This document shows positions 7,130-14,674 of a stretch of DNA of 34,569 bases, one piece after another. Under the pieces are notes generated by a model. The model searched no databases. It saw nothing but the letters and a program-made list of their open reading frames with translations, and was not told where the DNA came from. The stretch spans positions 1-34,569 of the forward strand of contig CAYNSB010000041.1 in assembly GCA_964399625.1 (NCBI GenBank), read 5' to 3'. The translations under genes and the position numbers were made by a program. The number at the start of each line of letters is the position of its first letter. The first letter of the stretch is position 1. This DNA is from CAYNSB01 sp964399625. GTDB lineage: Bacteria; Planctomycetota; Phycisphaerae; Phycisphaerales; UBA1924.

Positions 7130-8116
7130 CTAGTCGGTCTGGAGGTTGGTTCTCGCGGGCGCGGATGGGCGTCGGCCGCCCCGGCGCATCGTGAGCAGGG
7201 CCAGCGCCTTCCACGACGCGAGGTGCGCGGGGTCCCACGCGAGGGCCCGCGCGGCCAACCGCAGCGCCCGGGCCCGCTCGCCCCGCGCGTGCGACCGCCA
7301 CGCCGCGCCCGTGAGGATGCCCCGGACCTGCTCGCGCACGCCCTGGACCGGCTGCGGGCGCAGGTCCGCCGGCGGCGGAGGTCGCACGCCGTCCATCAGG
7401 TCGTCGCGCCCGCCGCGCGCCCGGCGCTGCTCGCGCAGCACCCACGCGAGGCGTTCGGCCCAGACGCGCTCGGCGGTGGGCTGCGTGTGGGTGATCGACG
7501 ACGCGTGCAGGCGCCAGCGGTACACCACGCCCGGGTCGTACCACACGCGCGTCGCCTCGCCCATCCGAAGCTGCAGGTCGTTGTCCTCGCCGGAGAGCCC
7601 GAAGTCGCGGAACCCGCCCATCCCGCGGACGATCTCCGTCCGCATCGCCCACGTGTTCAGGTGCGTGCGGAGGCGATCGGACTCGCGCAGCTCGCGGGTG
7701 ATCTCCGCGCCCTCATCGCCCGTGTCCATGTCCGCGAGCACCGCGCCGTCGTGCGTCATCGTCTCGAACGCGCCGCAGACCGCGCCGAACTCCGGATGCT
7801 CGCGCAGGAACCGGACCTGTCGCGCCAGGCGTCCGGGCGTGTAGTGGTCGTCGTGGTCGCACCGGCACACCAGCGGCGCCGTGACGTGCGCCAGCGCCGT
7901 GTTCAGCCCCGCGGGCACGCCCTTGCCCAGGTTCGCCACGACGCGCACGCGCGGGTCGTTCATATGTCGGACCATGTCGGGCGAGCCGTCGGTGCTCGCG
8001 TCGTCGCTGACGATCACCTCGACGCGGACGCCCTGCTGGTCCAGGATGGAGCGCAGCGTCGAGGTGATGAACGCACGCCCGTTGTGCATGGGCATGATCA
8101 CCGCGATGTCCGTCAC
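7130..8116 (-). CDS. Glycosyltransferase family 2 protein
   Basis: A 328-residue GT-A-fold glycosyltransferase. The start (IAVIMPMHNGRAFITSTLRS) is the usual GT2 entry strand. VIVSDDASTDGS binds the nucleotide, CRCDHDD is the metal-binding DxD-type motif, and GLSGEDNDLQLRM is the ED-type acceptor/catalytic box. The last 90 residues are basic and Pro/Arg-rich, without a clear membrane segment. The start is GTG, preceded by GAGGAG about 8 nt upstream. It lies 48 nt after the flippase gene on the same strand, which points to sugar transfer in synthesis of a surface polysaccharide or lipid-linked oligosaccharide. Donor and acceptor cannot be told from sequence. Confidence 0.9.
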   Translation of the reverse strand: MTDIAVIMPMHNGRAFITSTLRSILDQQGVRVEVIVSDDASTDGSPDMVRHMNDPRVRVVANLGKGVPAGLNTALAHVTAPLVCRCDHDDHYTPGRLARQVRFLREHPEFGAVCGAFETMTHDGAVLADMDTGDEGAEITRELRESDRLRTHLNTWAMRTEIVRGMGGFRDFGLSGEDNDLQLRMGEATRVWYDPGVVYRWRLHASSITHTQPTAERVWAERLAWVLREQRRARGGRDDLMDGVRPPPPADLRPQPVQGVREQVRGILTGAAWRSHARGERARALRLAARALAWDPAHLASWKALALLTMRRGGRRPSAPARTNLQTD

Positions 8117-8164
8117 GATCCCCGCTCCTCTCCGCCCCCCCCCACCACCACGTCCCGCTCCCGA

Positions 8165-9607
8165 TCACCCGCGCAGGAACGCCAGCCCGATCGCGCCCAG
8201 CGTGATGAGCAGCACCGCCAGATCGACGCGGGGCGTCCAGACCCCGTGGCGGCGGGCGCGCCGGGCGACGAACGGGTAGTTCAGCCACTCGGTCAGCGCC
8301 AGGCCGACCAGGAATCCCTGCAAGCCCCCGAAGAAGTAGTACCCGACGAGCGAGCCGGTGACCATGAAGAACAGCAGCGACAGCAGGAGGTACACGACCT
8401 GGTCGCTGCGCCCCAGGGCCATCATCGCCGCGCCGTAGGAGGGCGCGATCATCACGCCCAGCCCGCCCACCGCGAGCACGCGCAGCATCCACCCAGCGCC
8501 GTGGAACTCGGGCCTGTAGAGCAGGTGGATGAGGTCGTTGCCGAAGATCACCAGCAGCGACACGGCCAGGGCCGAGGGCACGAGCACGAGGAATCGCACC
8601 CACTCCACCTTGTCGCGGATGCGGTGGGGCTCCTCGCGCACGGTCCGCGAGAGCACGGGGAACATCACCGCCCCGCCCAGCGTCGCGACGGCGGTTGGCA
8701 CGACCGTGGCGAACTGCTTGGCGGTGGAGAACAGCCCCAGGTCGCTCTGCGAGAGGAATCGGCCCAGCATGAGCGCGTCGAGCTGCATGCCGAAGTACGT
8801 GAGCAGCGTGCTGACGAAGATCCACTTGGCGAAGTGGAAGATGGATCGCACCGCGGTGGGGTCCCACTGGAAGCGGGGGCGTGCCTCCCGGTTCAGGGCG
8901 TGGCTGCCCAACGTCTGCACGACCTGCTGCACGAGCCCGCCGGCAACGAGCGACCAGACGGCGTAGGGCGCGAGGTTCGGGTGCTGGCGGACGTACCACG
9001 CGGCAACGACCATCGTGACGAGCCCGCAGATCTGTGCGGTGAGATTGAGCGCCGCGATCCGCCCGAGCCTGAGGTGCCTCTGCAGGGTGTAGAGCGACGC
9101 GGAGTTGAAGCCCCCGATCGCGCCCTGCAGCGCAACGATGGGGAAGACGTACAGGAGCATCGGGTCCTTGCCGTAGAACACATGGACCGGGTAGGTCATG
9201 GCGAGCGCGACGAGCCACATCACCACGCCGCGGAGGACCTGCAGCGTCCAGGCGGTGTTGATGAAGGTGCGATCATCCCCGCGGGGGCTCTGGACGATGC
9301 TGGGCCCGATGCCGATGTCCGAGAGCATCTCGATGCCCTGGCGGAGCGTGTTGGCCAGGGCCATGAGCCCGAACTCGGACGGGAACAGGAGTCGCGCGAG
9401 GACGAGGTTGCCGGCGAAGCGCAGCATCTGCGACGTGCCGTAGAACCCGAGGTTCACCATTGACGCCCGCCACGCGGGGCGATTGCCAAAGTCCCTCGCC
9501 ATGCCCATGAGGCGGCGGGCGCGCGTCCACGCCGAGGGTGCATCGGGCGGCGGCAAGCTCTGGCCTTCGCCGGGCGAGATCGTGTTGGAAGCCGCGATAT
9601 CGCCCAT
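8165..9607 (-). CDS. Polysaccharide flippase, Wzx/MATE-like (oligosaccharide flippase family)
   Basis: A 480-residue membrane protein with about 12-14 hydrophobic segments. The family start is visible at MVNLGFYGTSQMLRFAGNLV, then LARLLFPSEFGLMALA, and later YFGMQLDALMLGRFLSQSDLGLFSTAKQF, which resembles the Polysacc_synt/Wzx-C signatures. The protein would move lipid-linked oligosaccharide across the inner membrane. An N-terminal cytosolic extension of about 45 residues precedes the first segment. The ATG at 9607 is chosen; GAGAGGAG lies 12 nt upstream, rather far, and later in-frame ATGs around residue 34 could be used instead. The open frame continues upstream to 10165 but that part is antisense to intergenic DNA and lexA. 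It probably forms a unit with the GT2 gene downstream. Confidence 0.9.
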   Translation of the reverse strand: MGDIAASNTISPGEGQSLPPPDAPSAWTRARRLMGMARDFGNRPAWRASMVNLGFYGTSQMLRFAGNLVLARLLFPSEFGLMALANTLRQGIEMLSDIGIGPSIVQSPRGDDRTFINTAWTLQVLRGVVMWLVALAMTYPVHVFYGKDPMLLYVFPIVALQGAIGGFNSASLYTLQRHLRLGRIAALNLTAQICGLVTMVVAAWYVRQHPNLAPYAVWSLVAGGLVQQVVQTLGSHALNREARPRFQWDPTAVRSIFHFAKWIFVSTLLTYFGMQLDALMLGRFLSQSDLGLFSTAKQFATVVPTAVATLGGAVMFPVLSRTVREEPHRIRDKVEWVRFLVLVPSALAVSLLVIFGNDLIHLLYRPEFHGAGWMLRVLAVGGLGVMIAPSYGAAMMALGRSDQVVYLLLSLLFFMVTGSLVGYYFFGGLQGFLVGLALTEWLNYPFVARRARRHGVWTPRVDLAVLLITLGAIGLAFLRG

Positions 9608-9953
9608 GCCGACCAAAGACTCCTCTCGACGCCCGGCGACAGTACCACGACGCACGGTGCGCCGGCGTTCGGGCCATTCCCCCATCGGCATCCGAGTCGC
9701 GGGGGGATGCAGATCTCCCGCAGATAGAGGGATCGACCATCGCCGCGCCCGCCCGGAGCAAACCGCCCCGGACCGGGCACGCACCCGACCCTCCCAAAGA
9801 AAAAGGACCCACCGGAGATACGCCGGTAGGTCCGAATAGTTCAGATCGGCATGGTCCGGAGTCCGGGGCGGGTCGGGGGTGCGCCCGGGACTTGTGCCGC
9901 GCCGCTGCGACGGCGCCGCGTGCGCGGCGCGTGCCGACGGACGGCGCGAGCGA
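9608..9953. other. Intergenic region between lexA and the flippase gene
   Basis: 346 nt without a supported gene. It holds the lexA terminator (9796-9833). A TACTGT hexamer on the minus strand (9639-9644) could be a -10 box for the flippase, but no matching -35 was found. Nothing else was recognised. Confidence 0.6.
9796..9833 (-). terminator. Intrinsic terminator downstream of lexA
   Basis: On the minus strand GGACCTACCGG, a 7-nt loop, then CCGGTGGGTCC form an 11-position stem with one mismatch, followed directly by TTTTTCTTT. It lies about 120 nt after the lexA stop. The stem plus T-run is a textbook Rho-independent signal, and it separates lexA from the flippase unit. Confidence 0.88.
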
Positions 9954-10565
9954 TCAGTACCGGCGCACGACGCCCTTGACCACGCCCTGCACCTGGCAGT
10001 ACTTGACGCGGATGGGCTCGAAGGCGGGGTTGGCCGGCTGGAGGCGGATGTGGTCGTCCTCCTTGAAGAAAGTCTTGAGCGTGGTCTGCCCATCGGGGAG
10101 GAGGGCCACGACGCGATCGCCGTTGTGGGCCACTTCCGTGCGCTCGACCAGGACGTAATCCCCATCGAGGATGCCCTCGTCGCGCATCGAGTCTCCCTCG
10201 ACCTTTAGCGCGAACGTGGAGCCCTCGCGGCCCGAGGCGCTGAGCACCTCGCCCAGGTCGATCTCGTCCTCGTCGGCGACCTTCTCGATCGGGTAGCCCG
10301 CGGCGATCTTGCCCACGAGCGGGAAGCGCGTGGGGCGCGCCTCGTCGGGCACCGCGATGCCCTCAGCGATCGACAAAGAGCGAGCCTTGTTCGGCTCGCG
10401 GACGAGCGCGCCCTTTTTGATGAGCGCCTCGACGTGCTCGAACACGGTGACCTTGCTGACGCCGATCTCGTCGGCCAGCTCCTGCATCGTCGGCGAATAG
10501 CCGCGACGGACCCGCCAGTCGCGGATCAGCTGCAGGATCTTGAGCTGCTTGGGAGTGAGATTCAT
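9954..10565 (-). CDS. lexA: Transcriptional repressor LexA
   Basis: A 203-residue LexA. The N-terminal winged helix (residues 1-65) contains LTPKQLKILQLIRDW, YSPTMQELADEIGVS and the recognition-helix region KVTVFEHVEALIKKG. The self-cleavage site is Ala89-Gly90 in VGKIAAGYP. The S24 peptidase domain has GDSM with nucleophile Ser126 and TTLKTFF with general base Lys164. All catalytic features are intact. LexA represses SOS genes until RecA filaments stimulate self-cleavage. The ATG has a GGAG site 8 nt upstream. The gene is downstream of an ORF that overlaps its first 203 nt in another frame. A promoter and palindromic operator candidate (11159-11203) lie upstream, and a strong terminator follows. 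Confidence 0.97.
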   Translation of the reverse strand: MNLTPKQLKILQLIRDWRVRRGYSPTMQELADEIGVSKVTVFEHVEALIKKGALVREPNKARSLSIAEGIAVPDEARPTRFPLVGKIAAGYPIEKVADEDEIDLGEVLSASGREGSTFALKVEGDSMRDEGILDGDYVLVERTEVAHNGDRVVALLPDGQTTLKTFFKEDDHIRLQPANPAFEPIRVKYCQVQGVVKGVVRRY

Positions 10566-10980
10566 GCGTGCTCTCCTGTATGAACGTGTCCCGCGCGACG
10601 GGGCGCGAACCCCGTGGCGTCTGTCCTTCCGACCCGCGGCGCTCGCCGGCCCAAGCCGAGCCCAGCGCCCTGAACCGACCCCCCCAAGCCTCGCCCCCGT
10701 CCAACCGAGCCTCGATCCGGGACCTCAGCGCCTCCACCAGACGCGCCGACTGTCCCACCACCTGCCCCTGCCACCCGAAGATCCGTTCGGCGAGTTCGGC
10801 CTCCATCGACCGCAGGCGTCCCAGCCGCTCGCGGACCGCCCCGATCGCCAGCCCGACCAGGCCCCGTTCGTCCGGGTCCTCGCTGGCCTCGACCCGGAGC
10901 AGGGCGCCCCCCTCGGGCACGTACTCCGAGACAAACTCCCCGCCGGGACCGAACTTGAGCAAGGCCGCAACGCTCGCCAT
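10363..10980 (-). CDS. Hypothetical protein overlapping the 5' end of lexA
   Basis: The frame encodes 205 residues starting MASVAALLKFGPGGEFVSEY. The first 130 or so look like a genuine protein: third codon positions are mostly G/C, and residues 45-95 form a probable long helix (AVRERLGRLRSMEAELAERI and following). I do not recognise the family; no signal peptide or membrane segment is seen. GAGGTGATCC directly precedes the ATG, a good site. From about residue 138 the frame runs in lexA's alternative frame for 203 nt, giving low-quality Arg/Gly/Ala-rich sequence. A different frame ends with a TGA overlapping the lexA ATG, as expected for a coupled pair, so a frameshift (programmed, mutational or sequencing error) near the end is possible. 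Real C-terminus uncertain. Confidence 0.55.
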   Translation of the reverse strand: MASVAALLKFGPGGEFVSEYVPEGGALLRVEASEDPDERGLVGLAIGAVRERLGRLRSMEAELAERIFGWQGQVVGQSARLVEALRSRIEARLDGGEAWGGRFRALGSAWAGERRGSEGQTPRGSRPVARDTFIQESTHESHSQAAQDPAADPRLAGPSRLFADDAGAGRRDRRQQGHRVRARRGAHQKGRARPRAEQGSLFVDR

Positions 10981-11158
10981 GGATCACCTCGTCCGTGAGT
11001 GACCGTGTGGTGTGTGCGCACGCGGCGTGTCGAACCACCCGCGTGCCGGAGCCTTCCGCTCCGTGCGCCAAGCCGGAGTCCCCCGGCGACTGATCTCCAA
11101 ACCGAACCGACCAGTGTTCCGAAACCGCCAGGTTGTCCGCTCACCGTGAGAGGACCAA

Positions 11159-11172
11159 ACCCAACGTTCGGT
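11159..11172. promoter_or_regulatory. Operator-like palindrome at the lexA-unit start site
   Basis: ACCCAACGTTCGGT is symmetric at 12 of 14 positions (ACCnAACGTTnGGT). Its centre falls at the transcript start predicted from the promoter at 11175-11203. A second partly symmetric pair, CGAAC (11103-11107) and GTTCC (11116-11120), lies downstream. Auto-repression by LexA would fit, but the LexA site of this lineage cannot be confirmed here. Confidence 0.4.
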
Positions 11173-11174
11173 AC

Positions 11175-11203
11175 ACGCTAGCCAAGTATCGTCCACACGG
11201 CAA
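11175..11203 (-). promoter_or_regulatory. Candidate promoter of the hypothetical-lexA unit
   Basis: On the minus strand TTGCCG (11198-11203), exactly 17 nt, then TAGCGT (11175-11180). The start would be near 11168, giving a leader of about 190 nt before the ATG at 10980. The rest of the 290-nt gap (10981-11270) holds no supported gene. Confidence 0.5.
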
Positions 11204-11270
11204 GCGCAAGGCGAAAGATTCCCGCACCGATCGCCTAAGTACTTATCAGACATTGATTTAGATCGTGGTT

Positions 11271-12491
11271 TCAGCGTGCGGCGTTCGCACGCTCGATCCT
11301 CGTGCCCGTGCGGCGGACCTGGCGGAGCATCTCGAGCGCGGTGATCTCCGCCCGGAGTTTCGCCGGATCCAGCCCGGTCTTGGCGACGATTTCGTCCAGC
11401 GTTCGGGCGCTGTCGAGTGCCGCAAGCACGCGCTGCTGGGCGTCGCTGAGGTTGGGCGAGGTGCGCGGCGGTGAGGCGGATTGGCTCGCGGTCGAGCCCG
11501 CGAAGAGTCCATCGGAGTCGCGGGGTGCGCGCGACGGGTCGGCGTAGCGATCGGCGTGGGTGCCCTCGAAGCTGTGGCGCGCGGGCCCGCGCAGCACTTC
11601 CAGCACATCGCCCGGTTCGGTGACGAGCGCCGCGCCGCCCGACTTGAGCAGCTCGTGCGTTCCCTTGCTCGTGGGCGAGTCCACCCGGCCGGGCACGGCC
11701 ATCACCTCGCGCCCGTGCTCCTCGGCGGCGAGTCGCGCGGTGATGAGTGAGCCCGAACGCTGCCCTGCCTCGATGACGATGACGCCCAGGCTGAGCCCGG
11801 AGATCAGGCGGTTGCGCGCGGGGAAGTTGTCGGCGGTCGGGGGCGTGCGGAGCGGGAGCTCGCTGACGATCGCGCCGCCCGATCCTTCCTTGGCTTCGGC
11901 GATGCGCGCGAAGAGTTCGGCGTTTTCGGGCGGGTAGCACTCGCCCAAACCGCACCCAAGCACCACGGTCGTGCGCCCGCCGGCGCGCAGCGCGCCGCGA
12001 TGGGCCGCGGTGTCGATGCCGCGAGCGCCGCCCGAGACGATGGTGAGCCCGGCGCGCGCCAGCCCGCCGGCGAAGCGCTCGCCCTGCTCGATGCCGTACG
12101 CCGTGGCGTCGCGCGAGCCGACGATCCCGACCGAGTACCGATCGCGTGCGCGGGGCTCGAGCGTGCCGCGTACATAGAGGATGGGCGGGGCGTCGGGGAT
12201 CTGGGCGAGCAGCTCGGGATAGTCGGGCTCGCCCAGCGCGAGCAGGCGCACGCCCAGTCGCTGAGCGAGGTCGAGTTCCTCCGCGACGAGGGCCTGGGCC
12301 TCGCGGACGCCACGCGCGATCGCGGGCCCGAGTTGCTTGCCGATGCCTTGGACCTCCTGCAGTTGCGCGGGAGATGCGGCGAGCGCCGCGCCGGCGCTGC
12401 CGAAGCGTTGGATGATGCGTCGGCAGAGGATCGGCCCCACGCCGGGCGTGAGGGTGAGTTGGAGCACGTCTCGCGCGGGATCGGAGATCAT
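11271..12491 (-). CDS. dprA: DNA-processing protein DprA
   Basis: A 406-residue DprA/Smf. Residues 1-70 hold a helix-hairpin-helix-like region (LTLTPGVGPILCRRIIQRFG and QLQEVQGIGKQLG). The Rossmann-like core follows: SVGIVGSRDATAYG, LTIVSGGARGIDTAAHRGAL, TTVVLGCGLGECYPPEN, FPARNRLISGLSLGVIVIEA, then SGSLITARLAAEEHGREVMAVPG. A C-terminal winged-helix-like domain (LSDAQQRVLAALDSARTLDE and following) completes the family layout. DprA binds incoming single-stranded DNA and loads RecA during natural transformation. The start at 12491 overlaps the stop of the preceding lipoprotein gene as ATGA, so translation is probably coupled. ComEC is encoded about 18 kb away. The long open frame continuing upstream to 13031 is not used. 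Confidence 0.96.
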   Translation of the reverse strand: MISDPARDVLQLTLTPGVGPILCRRIIQRFGSAGAALAASPAQLQEVQGIGKQLGPAIARGVREAQALVAEELDLAQRLGVRLLALGEPDYPELLAQIPDAPPILYVRGTLEPRARDRYSVGIVGSRDATAYGIEQGERFAGGLARAGLTIVSGGARGIDTAAHRGALRAGGRTTVVLGCGLGECYPPENAELFARIAEAKEGSGGAIVSELPLRTPPTADNFPARNRLISGLSLGVIVIEAGQRSGSLITARLAAEEHGREVMAVPGRVDSPTSKGTHELLKSGGAALVTEPGDVLEVLRGPARHSFEGTHADRYADPSRAPRDSDGLFAGSTASQSASPPRTSPNLSDAQQRVLAALDSARTLDEIVAKTGLDPAKLRAEITALEMLRQVRRTGTRIERANAAR

Positions 12492-12949
12492 CGGGCCGGG
12501 CCCTGGGGCGCGGGCGGGGGCGACTCGCACGCCTTGAAGTACGGCTCGCGATCGGCGTTGGCGTTGAAGGGAATGACCCGCGCCATGACGCGGATGGGGA
12601 CCGCGGGGTCCACGCCGGTGCCGGCCTGCTGGACGACGATGGCCTGGGTGTGGTTGAAGGTTGGGTCGGGCTCGCGGGCGGTGACGTAGACGTCGAACGA
12701 ACCGAAGCGCTTGCGGACCTGGTCGAGCGTGAACCGCCACCCGCCCGAGGGCGCCTCGAGCACCACGCGGTGCTGGCGGGCGTCGGTGTCCGTGCGGATG
12801 GAGGGCCCGCGGTAGGGCGTGGCGGCGACGATGGGCTCGCGGGCCTTGCCATCGGCGCATCCGGCGAGCGCTGCCCCCAGGCAGAGCGCGACCAGCGTGA
12901 GGGCGGCTCGCGACGAGCGTGCGATGGCGCTTCGGTGTGCTGTTCCCAC
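12488..12949 (-). CDS. Hypothetical lipoprotein upstream of dprA
   Basis: About 153 residues with a clear lipoprotein signal: an Arg-containing start, a hydrophobic ALTLVALCLGAALAGC stretch and a LAGC lipobox. The mature part (PSGGWRFTLDQVRKRFGSF, then DVYVTAREPDPTFNH and PAVPIRVMARVIPFNA) is predicted to be beta-rich. I do not recognise the family. The stop overlaps the dprA ATG (ATGA). Two GTG starts are possible. The one at 12949 has GGGAG 5 nt upstream and is preferred over 12961, which has no ribosome site. A role in DNA uptake is conceivable from coupling to dprA but is not supported by any motif. Confidence 0.75.
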   Translation of the reverse strand: MGTAHRSAIARSSRAALTLVALCLGAALAGCADGKAREPIVAATPYRGPSIRTDTDARQHRVVLEAPSGGWRFTLDQVRKRFGSFDVYVTAREPDPTFNHTQAIVVQQAGTGVDPAVPIRVMARVIPFNANADREPYFKACESPPPAPQGPAR

Positions 12950-12981
12950 GATTGCTCCCACGCGCGGTCGGGCGAAGTCGA

Positions 12982-12988
12982 TATCCTA
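12982..12988. promoter_or_regulatory. Overlapping divergent -10 hexamers
   Basis: TATCCT (plus, 12982-12987) and TAGGAT (minus, 12983-12988) overlap in the 115-nt gap between the lipoprotein-dprA pair and the SpoIID gene. Both suit the TANNNT pattern and could start the two divergent transcripts. No convincing -35 boxes were seen. Confidence 0.35.
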
Positions 12989-13064
12989 ATCGGGTCCCGG
13001 CTCCGGGCGGAGGCGGGATGTCCGCGGGCAATGGAAGCCCCGGCTGGCGTCATGGAGGGATCGC

Positions 13065-14639
13065 GTGCGCCACAGGCGTTGGCTGCCCCGTGCCGAGGAG
13101 TTTCGCCCGCGCCCCCTGCCGGGGCGCGCGAGCGAGCCTGGACCGCTGAGCCGCACGGCCTGGGCGATGGCGCAGCATCCGTGGACCATCCTGCTGATGG
13201 CGCTGGTCACCATCGGGATGGGCTGGGGCGTGGTGAGCTGCAACTCGCCGTCGCGGACGACGGCGGCGTCGGTGCCTCTGGCGCCGCGCGAGCACAAGCT
13301 GAGCCTGACGCGCGAGCCCGAGATCCGGGTGCGGGTGCGCTCGGGCGTCGCGGGGATGACGCTCGCGGGCGCGACGCGTCTGGGCGTGGTGGCGCTTGGG
13401 GCGAGCGGGCCCACGGGCCCGCGGGTGGTGATGCCCGCGCCGCTGAAGGTTGAGGCGACGAGCACGGGCGTGCGCGTGACCGATGCGAAGGGACAGGCGC
13501 GCGACTTCCCGGGGCCCGCGGGCGTGCAGGTCGCGGGCGAGTCCGTGGAGGCCGACGCGTCGCTGCGCTTGCGGATCGACAACACGCCTTACCCGGGGAG
13601 CGTGCGGATCGTGCCGCGAACCGGGCGCGTGGAGCGTCCGTCGGAGATGGTCGTGGAGGCGCCGCGGACGGACGTGCCGGCGGCGGACGGCTCGGGCGGT
13701 GAGCCGGGCTCGGCGTCGGTGCTCGCGCAGGCCGAGCCGAAGAAGCAGCCCGCGCCGCGCGCCAAGGCGACGTACAAGCTGGACGCGATCGAGCACGTGC
13801 CGATGGAGACGTACCTGATCGGCGTGGTGCCATCGGAGATGTTCGCGGACTGGCCGCTGCTGGCGTACCAGGTGCAGGCGGTGTGCGCACGGACGTACGC
13901 GCTGCACGAGCGGCAGCGCTCCATGGATCTCGGGCTCGACTTCGACGTGGAGAGCGACACGAAGGACCAGGCGTACAACGGCGCCTCGACCAACCCCACG
14001 GCGTCGCGGGCGGTGGAATCCACAAGGGGCGTGGTGCTGACGTGGCAGGGGCAGATCGTGCGGACGTACTACAGCTCCACGTGCGGCGGGCGGAACGCGT
14101 CGGCGTCGGACGTCTTCTCCACCAGGCCCGGGTACGAGTTCAATCGCGCCAAGCCCATCCAGGCCAAGACCCGCGACTACGCGTGCCAGAGCAGCAAGTG
14201 GTTCCGCTGGGAGGTGACGCGGGACCGGCTGCAGCTTTCGGCGCAGTTCCGCCAGTGGGGTCAGCGGAACGGGCACGATGTGAGGTCCATCGGCATCCTC
14301 GATCGGATCGACGTGAACAAGGTGAACGCGGACGGACGCCCGAGCCAGTACCGGCTGACCGACGAGAAGGGGCGGACGTGGGACCTGAGCGCCGAGAGCG
14401 TGCGCGTGGCGTGCAACGTGAGCGTGCCGGGCACGCCCGACGTGGGCTCGGCGAAGGTGCGCTCGGGCGATGTCGAGTTCATCGTGGACGGGGCGCGGGT
14501 GGTGATCCGCGGGCGGGGGTTCGGGCACGGCGTGGGCATGTGCCAGTACTGCGCCAAGGCGTTCGCGGACAAGGGGATGGACTGGAAGAAGCAGCTCGAG
14601 CTGTTCTATCCCGGCGCGACGCTGGAGCGCGCGTACTGA
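13065..14639 (+). CDS. SpoIID/LytB domain protein, membrane-anchored
   Basis: A 524-residue protein. One hydrophobic segment (about residues 38-58, ILLMALVTIGMGWGVVSC) is either a membrane anchor or a lipoprotein signal ending at Cys59. Residues about 90-235 form a variable N-terminal part. The SpoIID domain follows: VPMETYLIGVVPSEM, with Glu258 at the position of the catalytic acid of B. subtilis SpoIID; AVCARTYAL; STRGVVLTWQG; YYSSTCGGRN; and the C-terminal GRGFGHGVGMCQYCAKAFA. SpoIID-type enzymes are lytic transglycosylases cutting peptide-free glycan strands; outside spore formers they are linked to division and envelope remodelling. The usual Ser and Gly of the GHGVGMSQYGA motif are both Cys here. 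The start is GTG at 13065, with GGAGGG 6 nt upstream. Confidence 0.9.
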   Translation: MRHRRWLPRAEEFRPRPLPGRASEPGPLSRTAWAMAQHPWTILLMALVTIGMGWGVVSCNSPSRTTAASVPLAPREHKLSLTREPEIRVRVRSGVAGMTLAGATRLGVVALGASGPTGPRVVMPAPLKVEATSTGVRVTDAKGQARDFPGPAGVQVAGESVEADASLRLRIDNTPYPGSVRIVPRTGRVERPSEMVVEAPRTDVPAADGSGGEPGSASVLAQAEPKKQPAPRAKATYKLDAIEHVPMETYLIGVVPSEMFADWPLLAYQVQAVCARTYALHERQRSMDLGLDFDVESDTKDQAYNGASTNPTASRAVESTRGVVLTWQGQIVRTYYSSTCGGRNASASDVFSTRPGYEFNRAKPIQAKTRDYACQSSKWFRWEVTRDRLQLSAQFRQWGQRNGHDVRSIGILDRIDVNKVNADGRPSQYRLTDEKGRTWDLSAESVRVACNVSVPGTPDVGSAKVRSGDVEFIVDGARVVIRGRGFGHGVGMCQYCAKAFADKGMDWKKQLELFYPGATLERAY

Positions 14640-14659
14640 TCCGGCGCGCCGACGCAACG

Positions 14660-14665
14660 TAGACT
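14660..14665 (+). promoter_or_regulatory. Candidate -10 element of a leaderless mRNA
   Basis: TAGACT ends 9 nt before the ATG at 14675. There is no Shine-Dalgarno sequence. The same hexamer precedes the HIT gene start at 27206. Confidence 0.35.
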
Positions 14666-14674
14666 CCGCCCTGC

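Noticed and set aside
6731..9463. 910-residue plus-strand open frame
   Set aside because: It is antisense to the M32 peptidase, GT2 and flippase genes, is Arg/His/Ala-rich low-complexity sequence, and has no motif; long antisense frames are expected at this GC content.
10562..11071. 169-residue frame ending in a TGA that overlaps the lexA ATG
   Set aside because: Its peptide is Gly/Arg-rich shadow sequence and the coding-like bias lies in the other frame; it is kept only as evidence for a possible frameshift.
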